Assembly: GCA_030562195.1 (NCBI GenBank)
Contig: JAUJPP010000003.1
Coordinates: forward strand, 37,392,602 to 37,456,601
Length of the DNA stretch: 64,000 bases
Source of the DNA: Nipponacmea schrenckii
Taxonomy: Eukaryota > Mollusca > Gastropoda > Lottiidae
Direction: 5' to 3'
In this document: piece after piece, positions 1 through 11,783 of the stretch
How positions within the stretch are numbered: position 1 is the stretch's first letter
Layout of the letters: each line of letters begins with the position of its first letter
Made by a program: the position numbers and the translations under genes
The notes under the pieces: generated by a model
Seen by the model: the letters and a program-made list of their open reading frames with translations, nothing else
Database searches by the model: none
Told to the model about the DNA's origin: nothing

Positions 1-2624
1 CGAAGCGTAACAGGGCTCCTTGTAAAACTTCCTAGGGAACGGAACACTCGAATCTGAGAACCTATTGGGTTTATTTATGCTGCCTGTTGAACTTTTCAGT
101 AAATGTGTGAATGTGTTTTATACAAGCCAAACTTAAAATGTTATTTAGTTTGAAGAGAAAAGATGACTTCTTTAGGTTATAAGGGAAGTCTGGCCAAATT
201 TTCTCTTTCCAATTCAAGTCTTTCCTCCTCTGTGGCTATAATCTGATGAGCTGTGTATCATATAAGATGTAAAGAATGAATGTTTAAAGCTCTCAGATTT
301 ATAAAGGTTGATTTTATGTGGACAATATTTTAGTCACTCAACATGAAATCAACTTCAAGTATGAGTGTATTTCCAAGTTCAACAGGGGCTTCGTTTATAA
401 ATACAACTTCTTTAGGATAAGGGGAGTTGTCTAAAACTAAAATTTGGCTTTAACTGGACATATTTCAGTCTAATATATTAGGAATTCTCCCTCTGTAGGA
501 ACGGCTATAAGATTGATGATGTTATTTTTTGCTAAACTGGGTAGGGGACGGCGGCTTGCGTGACAGCTGAAGTAAGGCATGTAGTAGATGAGGGGACCTT
601 TTGCTACTTGTTATGGGTAGGTGTGGTCATGTGTCCTACGGTCGCAACGATTAGATCTTTTCAAAATCAAATGACATTCTATATTTTTTACTGCTTGGGG
701 TCATCAAACTAGTGCCAAATTTTTCTAATTTTTCGATTAAGGTTAATGATAAAGGGGTCAACTTGGAGTCCTTCTTTGATAATATTATCTGGCGGGGTAT
801 ACTTTGATTAATATATTTGTATACATGTTAAAAACATATTATTAATCTTTGATTTTATTTCACACTGTACAAATTTTAATTTATTTTTATTACATTAAAA
901 TAAATTGATAAAAGTTTTATTATATCTAATATTTAGAATAAATAGATTTATTTTATCTTATAATATTAATAAATTATATTGTTATTATAATAATATAATA
1001 AAACTGAAGGAATGATAATGTTATAATATATATCTAGTAAAGGAATGATAATTTATATTAATAAAAAAACTAGTAAAACTAGAAATGATATGTTAGAAAT
1101 AAGCTGAAGGAAGATAATGATAAATTATATATAATAGAAAAAGTTATACATAATAAGAAGGAATGAAGTTAAATGTATTAAGGAAACTATGAATATAATA
1201 AATTTATATATAAAACAAAAAAGTAAACTGAATGATTTGAGAGAATGTGAAAAAACAAATAATATAGAAGCACAAATTGGTTAACTGAATTACAAACTTT
1301 TAAGAAATAATAAATCATATAATCAATAGTAAGAGAGTAATCATATTGGTTGTTACATTCTGTTAATTACAAATCTTCTTCCCATTCTTAACGGGATCTT
1401 CCCATGGTTACGATATAAGATCCTATCCACTAGAAGGATAAAAAGCATAATCTCTCCGAAGCGTAACAGGGCTCCTTGTAAAACTTCCTAGGGAACGGAA
1501 CACTCGAATCTGAGAACCTATTGGGTTTATTTATGCTGCCTGTTGAACTTTTCAGTAAATGTGTGAATGTGTTTTATACAAGCCAAACTTAAAATGTTTT
1601 TAGTTTGAAGAGAAAAGATGACTTCTTTAGGTTATAAGGGAAGTCTGGCCAAATTTTCTCTTTCCAATTCAAGTCTTTCCTCCTCTGTGGCTATAATCTG
1701 ATGAGCTGTGTATCATATAAGATGTAAAGAATGAATGTTTAAAGCTCTCAGATTTATAAAGGTTGATTTTATGTGAAATATTTTAGTCACTCAACATGAA
1801 ATCAACTTCAAGTATGAGTGTATTTCCAAGTTCAACAGGGGTTTCGTTTATGAATACAACTTCTTTAGGATAAGGGGAGTTGTCTAAAACTAAAATTTGG
1901 CTTTAACTGGACATATTTCAGTCTAATATATTAGGAATTCTCCCTCTGTAGGAACGGCTATAAGATTGATGATGTTATTTTTTTCTAAACTGGGTAGGGA
2001 ACGGCGGCTTGCGTGACAGCCGAAGTAAGGCATGTAGTAGATGAGGGGGCCTTTTGCTACTTGTTATGGGTAGGTGTGGTCATGTGTCCTACGGTCGCAA
2101 CGATTAGATCTTTTCAAAATCAAATGACATTCTATATTTTTTACCTTGCTTCAGGGGGATCAAATCAAGACTAGTGCCAGATATTTTTCTAAATTATTCT
2201 CAGTTTTCATGTGTTCAATGGATAAAGGCGGTCAAACTTGGGCAGGTCCTGCGTCTATCGGGTGGCATACTAAACTCTGGCGGTGGGACTAGCTGTGGGA
2301 TTAAGACTATTAAGTGATAGCATCATGTAACAACCATCTGAATATTAATCTCTTGATTTTGTTTCTACAACATAGTGACTTCTCTTATAATTATATTTTT
2401 ATTACCATTAAAGATGAAATTATTCATGAACAGTCTTTGGTTTTATCTCACATCTCTTTTGATAAAGTATTTTTTTGTATCGTTATAATATTTATCTAAT
2501 AATTATGATCTTGTTATATATTGTAACAATATACTAAATTTGAGAATCAATTAGACATTGATAAGTTTATCCTGGTAACAAATTGTCATTTTATAATGAG
2601 TGTAAGTAAAAATAACTAGTATAA

Positions 2625-2790
2625 AACTGAAGGAATGATAATGTTATAATATATGATAGCAATAAAGGAATGATAATATTATAATTATAATAAACAAAAC
2701 TTTTTTTTTAAGGAATGATAATGTTATAATATATACTAATAGAACTTATGGAATGATAATGTTATGATATAATATACAAATAAAGCTGAA
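2625..2790. repeat. nested minisatellite inside tandem copy 2
   Basis: Degenerate direct repeats of about 45 bp built on 'gaaggaatgataatgtta', separated by short AT-rich runs. The same block occurs in copy 3 (about 4235-4440) with one more repeat, and in eroded form in copy 1 (about 1000-1150). Difference in the number of these subrepeats accounts for much of the length difference between the 1.6 kb units. Confidence 0.8.
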
Positions 2791-4234
2791 GGAGCTGGTT
2801 AAATGATATTTGAGAGGAAAAGCTGATGGAATAAATACAACAATTTTGAATATAGTCACAGCACAAAATTGGTATCAAACCATGACATTGATCAGAGAGC
2901 ATTGTTTACAAGAAAAAAGGACATCAGAATCAATAGTAAGAGAGTAATCATATTGGTTGTTACATTCTGTTAATTACAAATCTTCTTCCCATTCTTAACG
3001 GGATCTTCCCATGGTTACGATATAAGATCCTATCCACTAGAAGGATAAAAAGCATAATCTCTCCGAAGCGTAACAGGGCTCCTTGTAAAACTTCCTAGGG
3101 AACGGAACACTCGAATCTGAGAACCTATTGGGTTTATTTATGCTGCCTGTTGAACTTTTCAGTAAATGTGTGAATGTGTTTTATACAAGCCAAACTTAAA
3201 ATGTTATTTAGTTTGAAGAGAAAAGATGACTTCTTTAGGTTATAAGGGAAGTCTGGCCAAATTTTCTCTTTCCAATTCAAGTCTTTCCTCCTCTGTGGCT
3301 ATAATCTGATGAGCTGTGTATCATATAAGATGTAAAGAATGAATGTTTAAAGCTCTCAGATTTATAAAGGTTGATTTTATGTGGACAATATTTTAGTCAC
3401 TCAACATGAAATCAACTTCAAGTATGAGTGTATTTCCAAGTTCAACAGGGGCTTCGTTTATGAATACAACTTCTTTAGGATAAGGGGAGTTGTCTAAAAC
3501 TAAAATTTGGCTTTAACTGGACATATTTCAGTCTAATATATTAGGAATTCTCCCTCTGTAGGAACGGCTATAAGATTGATGATGTTATTTTTTGCTAAAC
3601 TGGGTAGGGGACGGCGGCTTGCGTGACAGCTGAAGTAAGGCATGTAGTAGATGAGGGGACCTTTTGCTACTTGTTATGGGTAGGTGTGGTCATGTGTCCT
3701 ACGGTCGCAACGATTAGATCTTTTCAAAATCAAATGACATTCTATATTTTTTACCTTGCTTCAGGGGGATCAAATCAAGACTAGTGCCAGATATTTTTCT
3801 AAATTATTCTCAGTTTTCATGTGTTCAATGGATAAAGGCGGTCGAACTTGGGCAGGTCCTGCGTCTATCGGGTGGCATACTAAACTCTGGCGGTGGGACT
3901 AGCTGTGGGATTAAGACTATTAAGTGATAGCATCGTGTAACAACCATCTGAATATTAATCTCTTGATTTTGTTTCTACAACATAGTGACTTCTCTTATAA
4001 TTATATTTTTATTACCATTAAAGATGAAATTGATTCATGAACAGTCTTTGGTTTTATCTCACATCTCTTTTGATAAAGTAATTTTTTTGTATCGTTATAA
4101 TATTTATCTAATAATTATGATCTTGTTATACATTGTAACAATATACTAAATTTGAGAATCAATTAGACATTGATAAGTTTATCCTGGTAACAAATTGTCA
4201 TTTTATAATGAGTGAAAGTAAAAATAACTAGTAT

Positions 4235-4440
4235 AAAACTGAAGGAATGATAATGTTATAATATATGATAGCAATAAAGGAATGATAATATTATAATTTA
4301 TAATAAACAAAACTGAAGGAATGATATATGTTATAATTTATGATAGAAATAAAACCGAAGGAATGATAATGTTATAATATATACTAATAGAACTTATGGA
4401 ATGATAATGTTATGATATAATATACAAATAAAGCTGAAGG
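4235..4440. repeat. nested minisatellite inside tandem copy 3
   Basis: Same subrepeat as in copy 2 ('gaaggaatgataatgtta'), here with one extra copy. Internal expansion or contraction of this block is the simplest reason the copies differ in length. Confidence 0.8.
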
Positions 4441-5630
4441 AGCTGGTTAAATGATATTTGAGAGGAAAAGCTGATGGAATGATAATACAACAATTTTGAA
4501 TATAGTCACAGCACAAAATTGGTATCAAACCATGACATTGATCAGAGAGCATTTGTTTACAAGAAAATAGGACATCAGAATCAATAGTAAGAGAGTAATC
4601 ATATTGGTTGTTACATTCTGTTAATTACAAATCTTCTTCCCATTCTTAACGGGATCTTCCCATGGTTACGATATAAGATCCTATCCACTAGAAGGATAAA
4701 AAGCATAATCTCTCCGAAGCGTAACAGGGCTCCTTGTAAAACTTCCTAGGGAACGGAACACTCGAATCTGAGAACCTATTGGGTTTATTTATGCTGCCTG
4801 TTGAACTTTTCAGTAAATGTGTGAATGTGTTTTATACAAGCCAAACTTAAAATGTTATTTAGTTTGAAGAGAAAAGATGACTTCTTTAGGTTATAAGGGA
4901 AGTCTGGCCAAATTTTCTCTTTCCAATTCAAGTCTTTCCTCCTCTGTGGCTATAATCTGATGAGCTGTGTATCATATAAGATGTAAAGAATGAATGTTTA
5001 AAGCTCTCAGATTTATAAAGGTTGATTTTATGTGGACAATATTTTAGTCACTCACCATGAAATCAACTTCAAGTATGAGTGTATTTCCAAGTTCAACAGG
5101 GGCTTCGTTTATGAATACAACTTCTTTAGGATAAGGGGAGTTGTCTAAAACTAAAATTTGGCTTTAACTGGACATATTTCAGTCTAATATATTAGGAATT
5201 CTCCCTCTGTAGGAACGGCTATAAGATTGATGATGTTATTTTTTGCTAAACTGGGTAGGGAACGGCGGCTTGCGTGACAGCCGAAGTAAGGCATGTAGTA
5301 GATGAGGGGGCCTTTTGCTACTTGTTATGGGTAGGTGTGGTCATGTGTCCTACGGTCGCAACGATTAGATCTTTTCAAAATCAAATGACATTCTATATTT
5401 TTTACCTTGCTTCAGGGGGATCAAATCAAGACTAGTGCCAGATATTTTTCTAAATTATTCTCAGTTTTCATGTGTTCAATGGATAAAGGCGGTCGAACTT
5501 GGGCAGGTCCTGCGTCTATCGGGTGGCATACTAAACTCTGGCGGTGGGACTAGCTGTGGGATTAAGACCATTAAGTGATAGCATCGTGTAACAACCTTTT
5601 GGATATCAGTCTCTTTATTTTGTTTCAAAC

Positions 5631-8336
5631 CTCCTAGCTTTTTTTTTCTGGATTGTTGGTACCCATTTACAGCTGGAGTATGCTAACCTAAAGGACAATG
5701 TTAATAAGAAATTGAGGATTATATGCTTGAGCAATGAACAGCTTTCAGGGATTTATTTTGTTGACATTTGTTAATTTTATACTGCTTTATGTGTATTTGA
5801 ATAAGTATGTCTTATGTGTTATTTGTTATATTTTATATGTTATTAGTCTTATTAATTTACCTATATGATATTTATATGGATACCATCAATACCATTACTG
5901 CCTCCCACAACTTTTCATTGAGTTCACTTCAAGTTTTGATGTTCGACTGAAAATATCAAAAACAGTTGTCAACAGAATGAGATGAGCTTTTTTCTTTCAA
6001 ATGAATTTTATTATTTAATATATACCACGTTTGTATTCTGTTTCAATCTCATGGTAGCAAGAATCATATTTATCCTAGAACATTTTTGACTTGACCAAAT
6101 TTTCTGGTCGATTCACTTTGATATCTTTCAAATTGCATAAATTCATATTTTTTTTACCAGAAATATTGATTCTGTGGTAAATCTACTTTTGTTTTTAATG
6201 ATTTGAATTGTTTTGAAACCCTGTTTTGTTTAGAATATCTATTTCAAATCTCTGAATTTTTTCCTGTCATTTTTTGATTATCCATATTAGAACCACTATT
6301 TATTTTTTTTTTTTTAAATTGATCAAAATTACTTGATTACTTCTAAATTTCAATTTGATGGTTTCAATAGACTGCAATTATTGATTCTGCAGTCAAATTG
6401 AACCATTTTTACGTTAGGCCAGAAAAACCATAGCTATCAAATGACATTTAGATTATTGTATAGAAATGTGATTGGTTACATAAAGCTATATGTCCCAAAA
6501 TTTAACAGCTGGATATCATAAACAAAAATTGTTGAAAAAAGTTAAATTACCCTTCGGAGAAGAATTAATTCGAAGAAATTTTTGCTTCTGATGTAAAAAT
6601 TCGTTATTGGTATTCAGAGCATTTTTGTCCAATCTAGAATGGTTACATTTCAAATATTTCATTGGAATATATTTCAATTTTAAACTTCTGTGGTCTGTAA
6701 AATTTAGGAATTTATATCAGAATGGTTTTCTATTCCTCTGCATACATTAACAGTAATCCTAACTCTACACCTAACCTTAACACACTTACACATAGATTCC
6801 TAAATTCTATAAACCATAGAAATATCAAAAACTTTAAAATTTTGCGATTCATGATTACAGATATTTTGAAATTGATAACCAATTTAGATTGTTCGAAATT
6901 TAATTTTAAATTCCAATTTCCAATTTTTTACTTTTAATTATGTTACCTGGATTAGAATCTGCGTTTAGTCAAAAAATAGGTTTAATATGACATATTGAAT
7001 TAGAGTAACCACCCATGTTTCTAAATATACATATCTTCATGACATTTAGGCAACTATATAGAATTGTTTTGGTATACAATTTGATTGATTTTAAACTTTT
7101 TTCATTTGAATAGTTTAGACAAAATGGTTAGGCTAAACAATTCCAATTTGATTGATTCAATTACAAATTTGGTATATATAGATCGAATATCTCTCCAAAA
7201 ATGTCAAATTGATAATTGTGAACACAGTGGAACTCCAATACAAACAGTATGGTATTGATGGTATATTTTATAAATGATTAACACTTGTTTTGTATCTATT
7301 TGTAGATATGAGACCAGAAGAAAGATTGGAATAAAATGATAAAAACATAAAGGGAAGGAGGAATCATCTATTTAGTAGCTTGAATGAATGTATTATTATT
7401 ATGTATATTTTAGAATTAAAAAGATATGAAATGTGTTGTTTTCATTCAACAATAATTGAAATTTCTGCTGTCTATATAGAGAAATTTCACATCTGAGTAG
7501 CAAATCCTATTGAAATAATAATTACATTTGCATTACACACAATTCACTCACATACACCTTAGGTACCAAATGGACCTGTTAAAGACAGTTATCATCATAA
7601 TCTGGAGCTCCATGAATTAAAAAATATTTCCAGATGACACCCATTAATAAATAGATAATTTTGCATTTAGGACAAGTATCACCTAAAATCATGAATTCCT
7701 GTTCTCAAAATTACATTAATTTCACAATTTAAGAGCATGGCTCATAACACAGTTCTGTGTTTTCCATTGCTTCAAAACAGAGGTTCTTTAGAACCACTGT
7801 CAAGAGAACAGTTATAAAAATTGGCAAGAGTTCAATGTTCATCCACACTTACTTATTTATTGTACTTGACAACGGTCAGTGGAATCTGTTTGAAACGTCG
7901 TATTTTGTTATATTAAAGTGATTGTTATCCATAGAAGTTCTTTAATGTTTATGATCATCACTAAATGCCTATCAAACAGTCTAAGAGTTCTTAGGTTCTA
8001 CTAGTTGTGTCTATAAGGAACTAGTTTTGTCATGGAATAAGCATTATATTTCAATCACACAATTTTTTACATGCCAATTGCATGCTTTGACATTGGTTCA
8101 TAACCACCAGTATGTTTAAATCATAAAGTCTGATCTGGTCATTATGATCAGTACATATAAACTATATATATTTTGGCTATATTATTCATTTTGAAATTCG
8201 CAAAATACAGTTTTTTAGCATCATGAAACTTTGAGACCATTCCATAACTTATTGCAAAAATTGATTGAAGGGCAAAGTCCTCAAACATGTACATGTGAAA
8301 AAGCAAGTATGTTTGGTATATGAAATGTGCAGCTTA
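5631..8336. other. intronic or intergenic AT-rich stretch, no gene seen
   Basis: Lies between the 1.6 kb array and a LINE tail. If the CLCN7 exon at 9501 joins an exon left of the window, this whole region is inside a CLCN7 intron. I found no exon with family similarity. A short open run after an acceptor-like site at about 5660 is discussed under rejected items. The short reading frame at 6722-6937 has low-complexity composition and no recognisable domain. Confidence 0.6.
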
Positions 8337-8765
8337 ATAATGATAATAAACTCGTTATGTTACAATGGTCAGAATTAGGCTCAATACACAAGGACATGGT
8401 CCTGTCTCACATTCAGCCCATAGGGCAATAAATTGGAAAAAAAAAAGTGAAAATACACAATACAATTTGTTTAAAAATACACAAGTACATGTGTATTAAA
8501 TGGACAGATCTAATTTCCGGTGATCCAGTACATGACTGCGGAAGAAATATACAATACTTCAACGTACAATTTGTTTAAAAATACAGAAGTATATGTGTAT
8601 AAAATGGGCATAATATAAAGTTCCCGCGGCCATGCACCTGACCGCTGGAAAACAAACCCGTCCATTCCACACACATACACCTGCGCATCCCAAACAAACC
8701 GCACAACGAAATGCCGCACACCTTCCACAGCTTTTATTGCTGTTACTCATGTCTGGTGTCTGTCA
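8337..8765 (-). mobile_element. 3' end of a LINE-type retrotransposon (reverse orientation)
   Basis: The reverse complement matches the tail of the LINE at 59360-59905: it shares blocks such as 'acacaaggacatggtcctg' and ends in the same short TTA-rich tail, here seen as 'taataatgataataa' at the left edge. Only 3' untranslated sequence with its ~110-130 bp internal repeats ('cacaagtacatgtgtatt' blocks) is present; no reverse transcriptase is encoded. It is a typical 5'-truncated non-LTR insertion. The short frames called here on both strands are chance. Confidence 0.75.
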
Positions 8766-9260
8766 GCTGGTAAGCACTCTAGAAGGCACAATTCTTGACG
8801 AATTTTGGCAGCAATTTGTTAATTGTTCATAATCACCCAAGAATGAACCCTATAAAAAAAACTCTACAATGTGCAATATTCTTGATCGATTTGGATGAAA
8901 CTTGGTGTGAGTGTATTATAGCTCAAGGATGAATCGAATCTAATCACCAAAATCTAAATATAATAAAGTATGAGTTACTGCCCTTGTTCTTTCAAAAGCG
9001 TTTAAATTTTGGCCTGAAGGGCACAATTTTTGACGTTTTTCAATGAAACTTGCTGAAATTGTATATAAGCATGCAAGGATGAAGTCCATTGAAAAACACA
9101 ACCCGTGAAATATTTTCGATATTTATCGTTATGTTAGATTTTAAGAAACTTAGTAATATTGTACATATATTACCACAGAAAAGAAGTGCTTGACTTATTC
9201 AAATTCAATGTTGCCAGTAGGTGTTATTACCTTGCCTGGCAAGCTATTTTTCTCACAAGA
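8766..9260 (+). repeat. dispersed repeat of the 'ggcaagctat' family
   Basis: Contains two diverged ~150-bp monomers, each with a 'gatttggatgaaacttggtgtg'-like core cut short here to 'atgaaacttggtgtgagtg', and ends with 'ttaccttgcctggcaagct'. The same family is at 43040-43745, 49840-50400, 50690-50890, 58577-59353, 61370-61690 (reverse) and 63915-64000. No protein is encoded. The short frame at 9159-9419 overlaps its end and is not a gene. Confidence 0.7.
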
Positions 9261-9500
9261 AATAAAAATCAAGGTGGTGGAGAAAACAAAAAAGAGCTGA
9301 AAATGGCTTATACTTTCATTAAATTTTTTTTGAAAAAGAAAATAGAAGTTATGGCATCTAATTTTGGTCAGCATGTGAAACTGATCTTTTCAGCTGTAAA
9401 TTTTCAGTTAAGCCAGTAGAGACCAGCTAGGAATGATTATCCATGTTGTTTTCCTTGTAAATGGGTTGTTTCATATTATATTTCATGTTATATATTATAG

Positions 9501-11176
9501 ACAGCAAGTCGAGAAACATTTGGTACATTTGAAGGTATTATTATCAGAGAACAGCTTATTATTCTACTCAAATTAAAAGTGAGTTATAATATATATTTTC
9601 AATAGAATGTGTGGATCAGAACAAAATCTATCAAAACAGCATCTAACTCCTGAGAGAACACATGCATGTTGCAAATATTTAGAAATTTTCGATGGATTCT
9701 TTTCATCTTATGATGGTGTGTCAGTATCATTATGAAGATGTACACTATTGAATTTGGTGATGATCTAATGATTTTCTTCAGAGATATTGCAGAAAACTAT
9801 GATAACATGTTAATTGTTTTCTGCTCACTATACAGGCTACAATTCCCGTGGATTCCTTTGATCCTTTGAATGTGTGTCAGTATCATTAGAAAGATGTACA
9901 TTATTGAATTTAGTGATATGTCATTTTTTTGTTTGGTCATGCTTACTCTACAGACTTAAATTCTCCATGGATTCTTTTGTATGTGTGTCAGTATAATTAT
10001 GAAATCGCATTTGGTGATGTTCTTTACTGGAATATACATGTAGCTTAAGCAATGAGCAAACTCCCTGTTAGTATAGAGTAGAGTGAGCACAATCTAAATT
10101 CAATATTGCATCAAACTCTGATGTACTGCTGTTGTACAGTTCACATTTAGCTAATTATCAAGCTGCAAGCCTATGTTTAAATGAACTTGAAAACAATGAC
10201 ATCTATATCCAATACATCATTTTATATTATCATTTTGCAAAATAAACAGATGTGAACTAATGCATCTGTTATATGTTAATTGTATGGCTTGGCTGGTATA
10301 GATCATGACTAGATCTATTGAATTCCAGCATTATTCCTTGATGATAAGTATTGACTATTGTAGGTATTTGAAGAGAATCCTGATTATCAGATAATATTAA
10401 AGAATATAAAGGCATCAGATTTCCGTGATACCTACCCTAGATTCCCACCTATACAACAAATTAATCTGACATCACAAGAGAGAGAAATGACTGTTGATCT
10501 TACCATGTTTATGAATCCTGCACCTTTTACAATCTCAGATGTAAGTCGAATTACAAACTGAGATTAATATTTTAAAAATATTAAAAAACACTCTATTTCC
10601 GGGTGATTTTTAATATGTTAAGGTTAAAAATTACAACTAATTTATAATGAAATAATTACTAATGATAATAGTAATTTAATAATTGCAGTATTTTTCTCAA
10701 TGCCCACATAGACTTTTGGTTTAGAAAGTGAACCTAAGAATTACCATTGTTTATTTTTACAGAAAGCCTCACTACCTCGTATATTTAGATTATTTAGAGC
10801 TCTAGGTTTACGTCATGTGACAGTAATAGATGATAAACATCAGGTAATTTTTCTCTATTTATATTTAACTTTCTTTGTGTGTTGACTTTAAATCTGGCTT
10901 ATAGTGGTAAAATTAGAATTATCTGAAAATATTTTATTTATGGCTTGGGGAAATTGAGAGTCGGAATACGGGAGGTGGTGACCTGGGAGTTGATGAGGTC
11001 ACAGTTGAGGAAGACAATTACCAGTTTTGATAAAAATAGTTTTAGTTGCCAGCTTTAATGAACTTATTAAATTGTAGGTTATCGGCATGGTGACAAGAAA
11101 AGATTTAGCCCGTTATAAGATTTGGAGACATCATGGTCAAATTAGTATGGAGGAAATACAAATATCTCATGGTTAG
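9501..11176 (+). CDS. CLCN7: CLCN7-type H+/Cl- exchange transporter, C-terminal exons (partial)
   Basis: Four exons: 9501-9578, 10364-10540, 10763-10843 and 11078-11176, all with GT-AG borders and all in phase 0; the stop is TAG at 11174-11176. They encode the last 144 residues of a CLC-family exchanger: the end of the first cytoplasmic CBS domain, its linker, and the second CBS domain. Diagnostic runs are [40 protein letters not shown] and [14 protein letters not shown], which fit CLC-7 (lysosome and ruffled border; partner Ostm1) better than CLC-6 or CLC-3/5. CLC-7 couples chloride uptake to proton export across late endosomal/lysosomal membranes. The membrane-spanning part must be left of the window, since no upstream exon was found between the 1.6 kb array and 9501; the intron before 9501 is therefore probably over 9.5 kb and holds the array. 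The polyadenylation site was not identified. Confidence 0.92.
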
Positions 11177-11518
11177 ACTTATCAACTTGTAGAAATATTT
11201 CTATATATCAGTAACCACTGACCAAAACGGGTATGAGTTTTCAGAAATTCATAGATAAAAAAATGGCCTAAGGTTCAGTCTAATACTTGCTTATATTAGT
11301 ATTACTCTTTAAATAATTTACTCATGAACAATTACTCTACAAGCACCAAATATGAAACATACTATGGGAAACATTTTTAGTTGATGTAATGTCAGCCTTT
11401 TACATGTTATCACCATTTATTTAATGTGCAAATGGTTAAGCCCATCACTCATATATATAACTTACTCATACACTATATGTAGTTATATCTTTCAACATCT
11501 TTTAATATTATATTTATC
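11177..11518. other. 3' flank of CLCN7 (probable 3' UTR)
   Basis: AT-rich sequence directly after the CLCN7 stop. No further exon or RNA gene is seen. Part is likely 3' untranslated region, but I cannot place the polyadenylation site. Confidence 0.5.
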
Positions 11519-11783
11519 GGGATAACACTTTCTTTGTATAGCACAGATTCTTATGCTGAAAATTGGCTGAGAATGGGTTTCGAACCAGCGATCTCAGAGT
11601 CAGGCACCTAATAGCCAGCAATAAATGTCAACCGTCTAGACCACTCGGCCAACGGACCCTCCACAAAAATATGTATTGCTGGCGATTAGGTGCCTGATTC
11701 TGAGATCGCTGGTTCGAAACCCGTTCGGGTCTCAGCCAATTTTCAGCACTAGAATCTGTGCTATACCAAGAAAGTGTTATCCC
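11519..11783 (-). mobile_element. palindromic tRNA-derived SINE (foldback copy)
   Basis: The minus strand of 11571-11660 reads like a class II tRNA: an A box 'ggccgagtggtctagacgg', then a B box 'ggttcgaaaccc'. A second copy in the opposite orientation (about 11669-11783) has the B box half and the same tail ('cagccaattttcagca', 'aagtgttatccc'), so the two arms pair over about 110 bp. The short arm-to-arm centre is about 11634-11668. This is a tRNA-Ser/Leu-like SINE that has become an inverted pair. The 65-residue frame on the minus strand is incidental. Confidence 0.82.

Larger units (their letters stand above)
1..5630. repeat. 1.6 kb tandem repeat array, four copies
   Basis: Four head-to-tail copies start at 'cgaagcgtaacaggg' at 1, 1457, 3064 and 4715, giving periods of about 1456, 1607 and 1651 bp. 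The last copy is partial: it stays near-identical to about 5597, is recognisable but diverged to about 5630, then stops. The first ~690 bp of each copy is nearly identical between copies; the distal part is AT-rich and holds a nested minisatellite. No long reading frame runs through the unit on either strand, and I recognise no rRNA, snRNA, histone or transposon protein in it. The unit contains several short inverted repeats (see findings). It could be a satellite, a non-autonomous element, or a multicopy non-coding RNA locus; the sequence alone does not decide. Confidence 0.93.

Noticed and set aside
3240..3340. Possible hammerhead ribozyme in the 1.6 kb unit ('ctgatgag' near 3306)
   Set aside because: The CTGATGA core is there, but no GAAA box follows with a helix II between, and no helix I/III pairing around a GUC-type site could be made.
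5660..5765. Open stretch after an acceptor-like site (LEYANLKDNVNKKLRIICL...)
   Set aside because: It looks a little like a coiled-coil exon, but no donor consensus follows, no family is recognised, and a run of this length is expected by chance.
8510..8832. Frames on both strands near 8510-8832
   Set aside because: They fall in the LINE 3' UTR and the adjoining dispersed repeat.
11571..11660. A functional tRNA-Leu or tRNA-Ser gene
   Set aside because: A and B boxes are present but the acceptor and anticodon stems do not pair well, and the sequence is part of a SINE palindrome.
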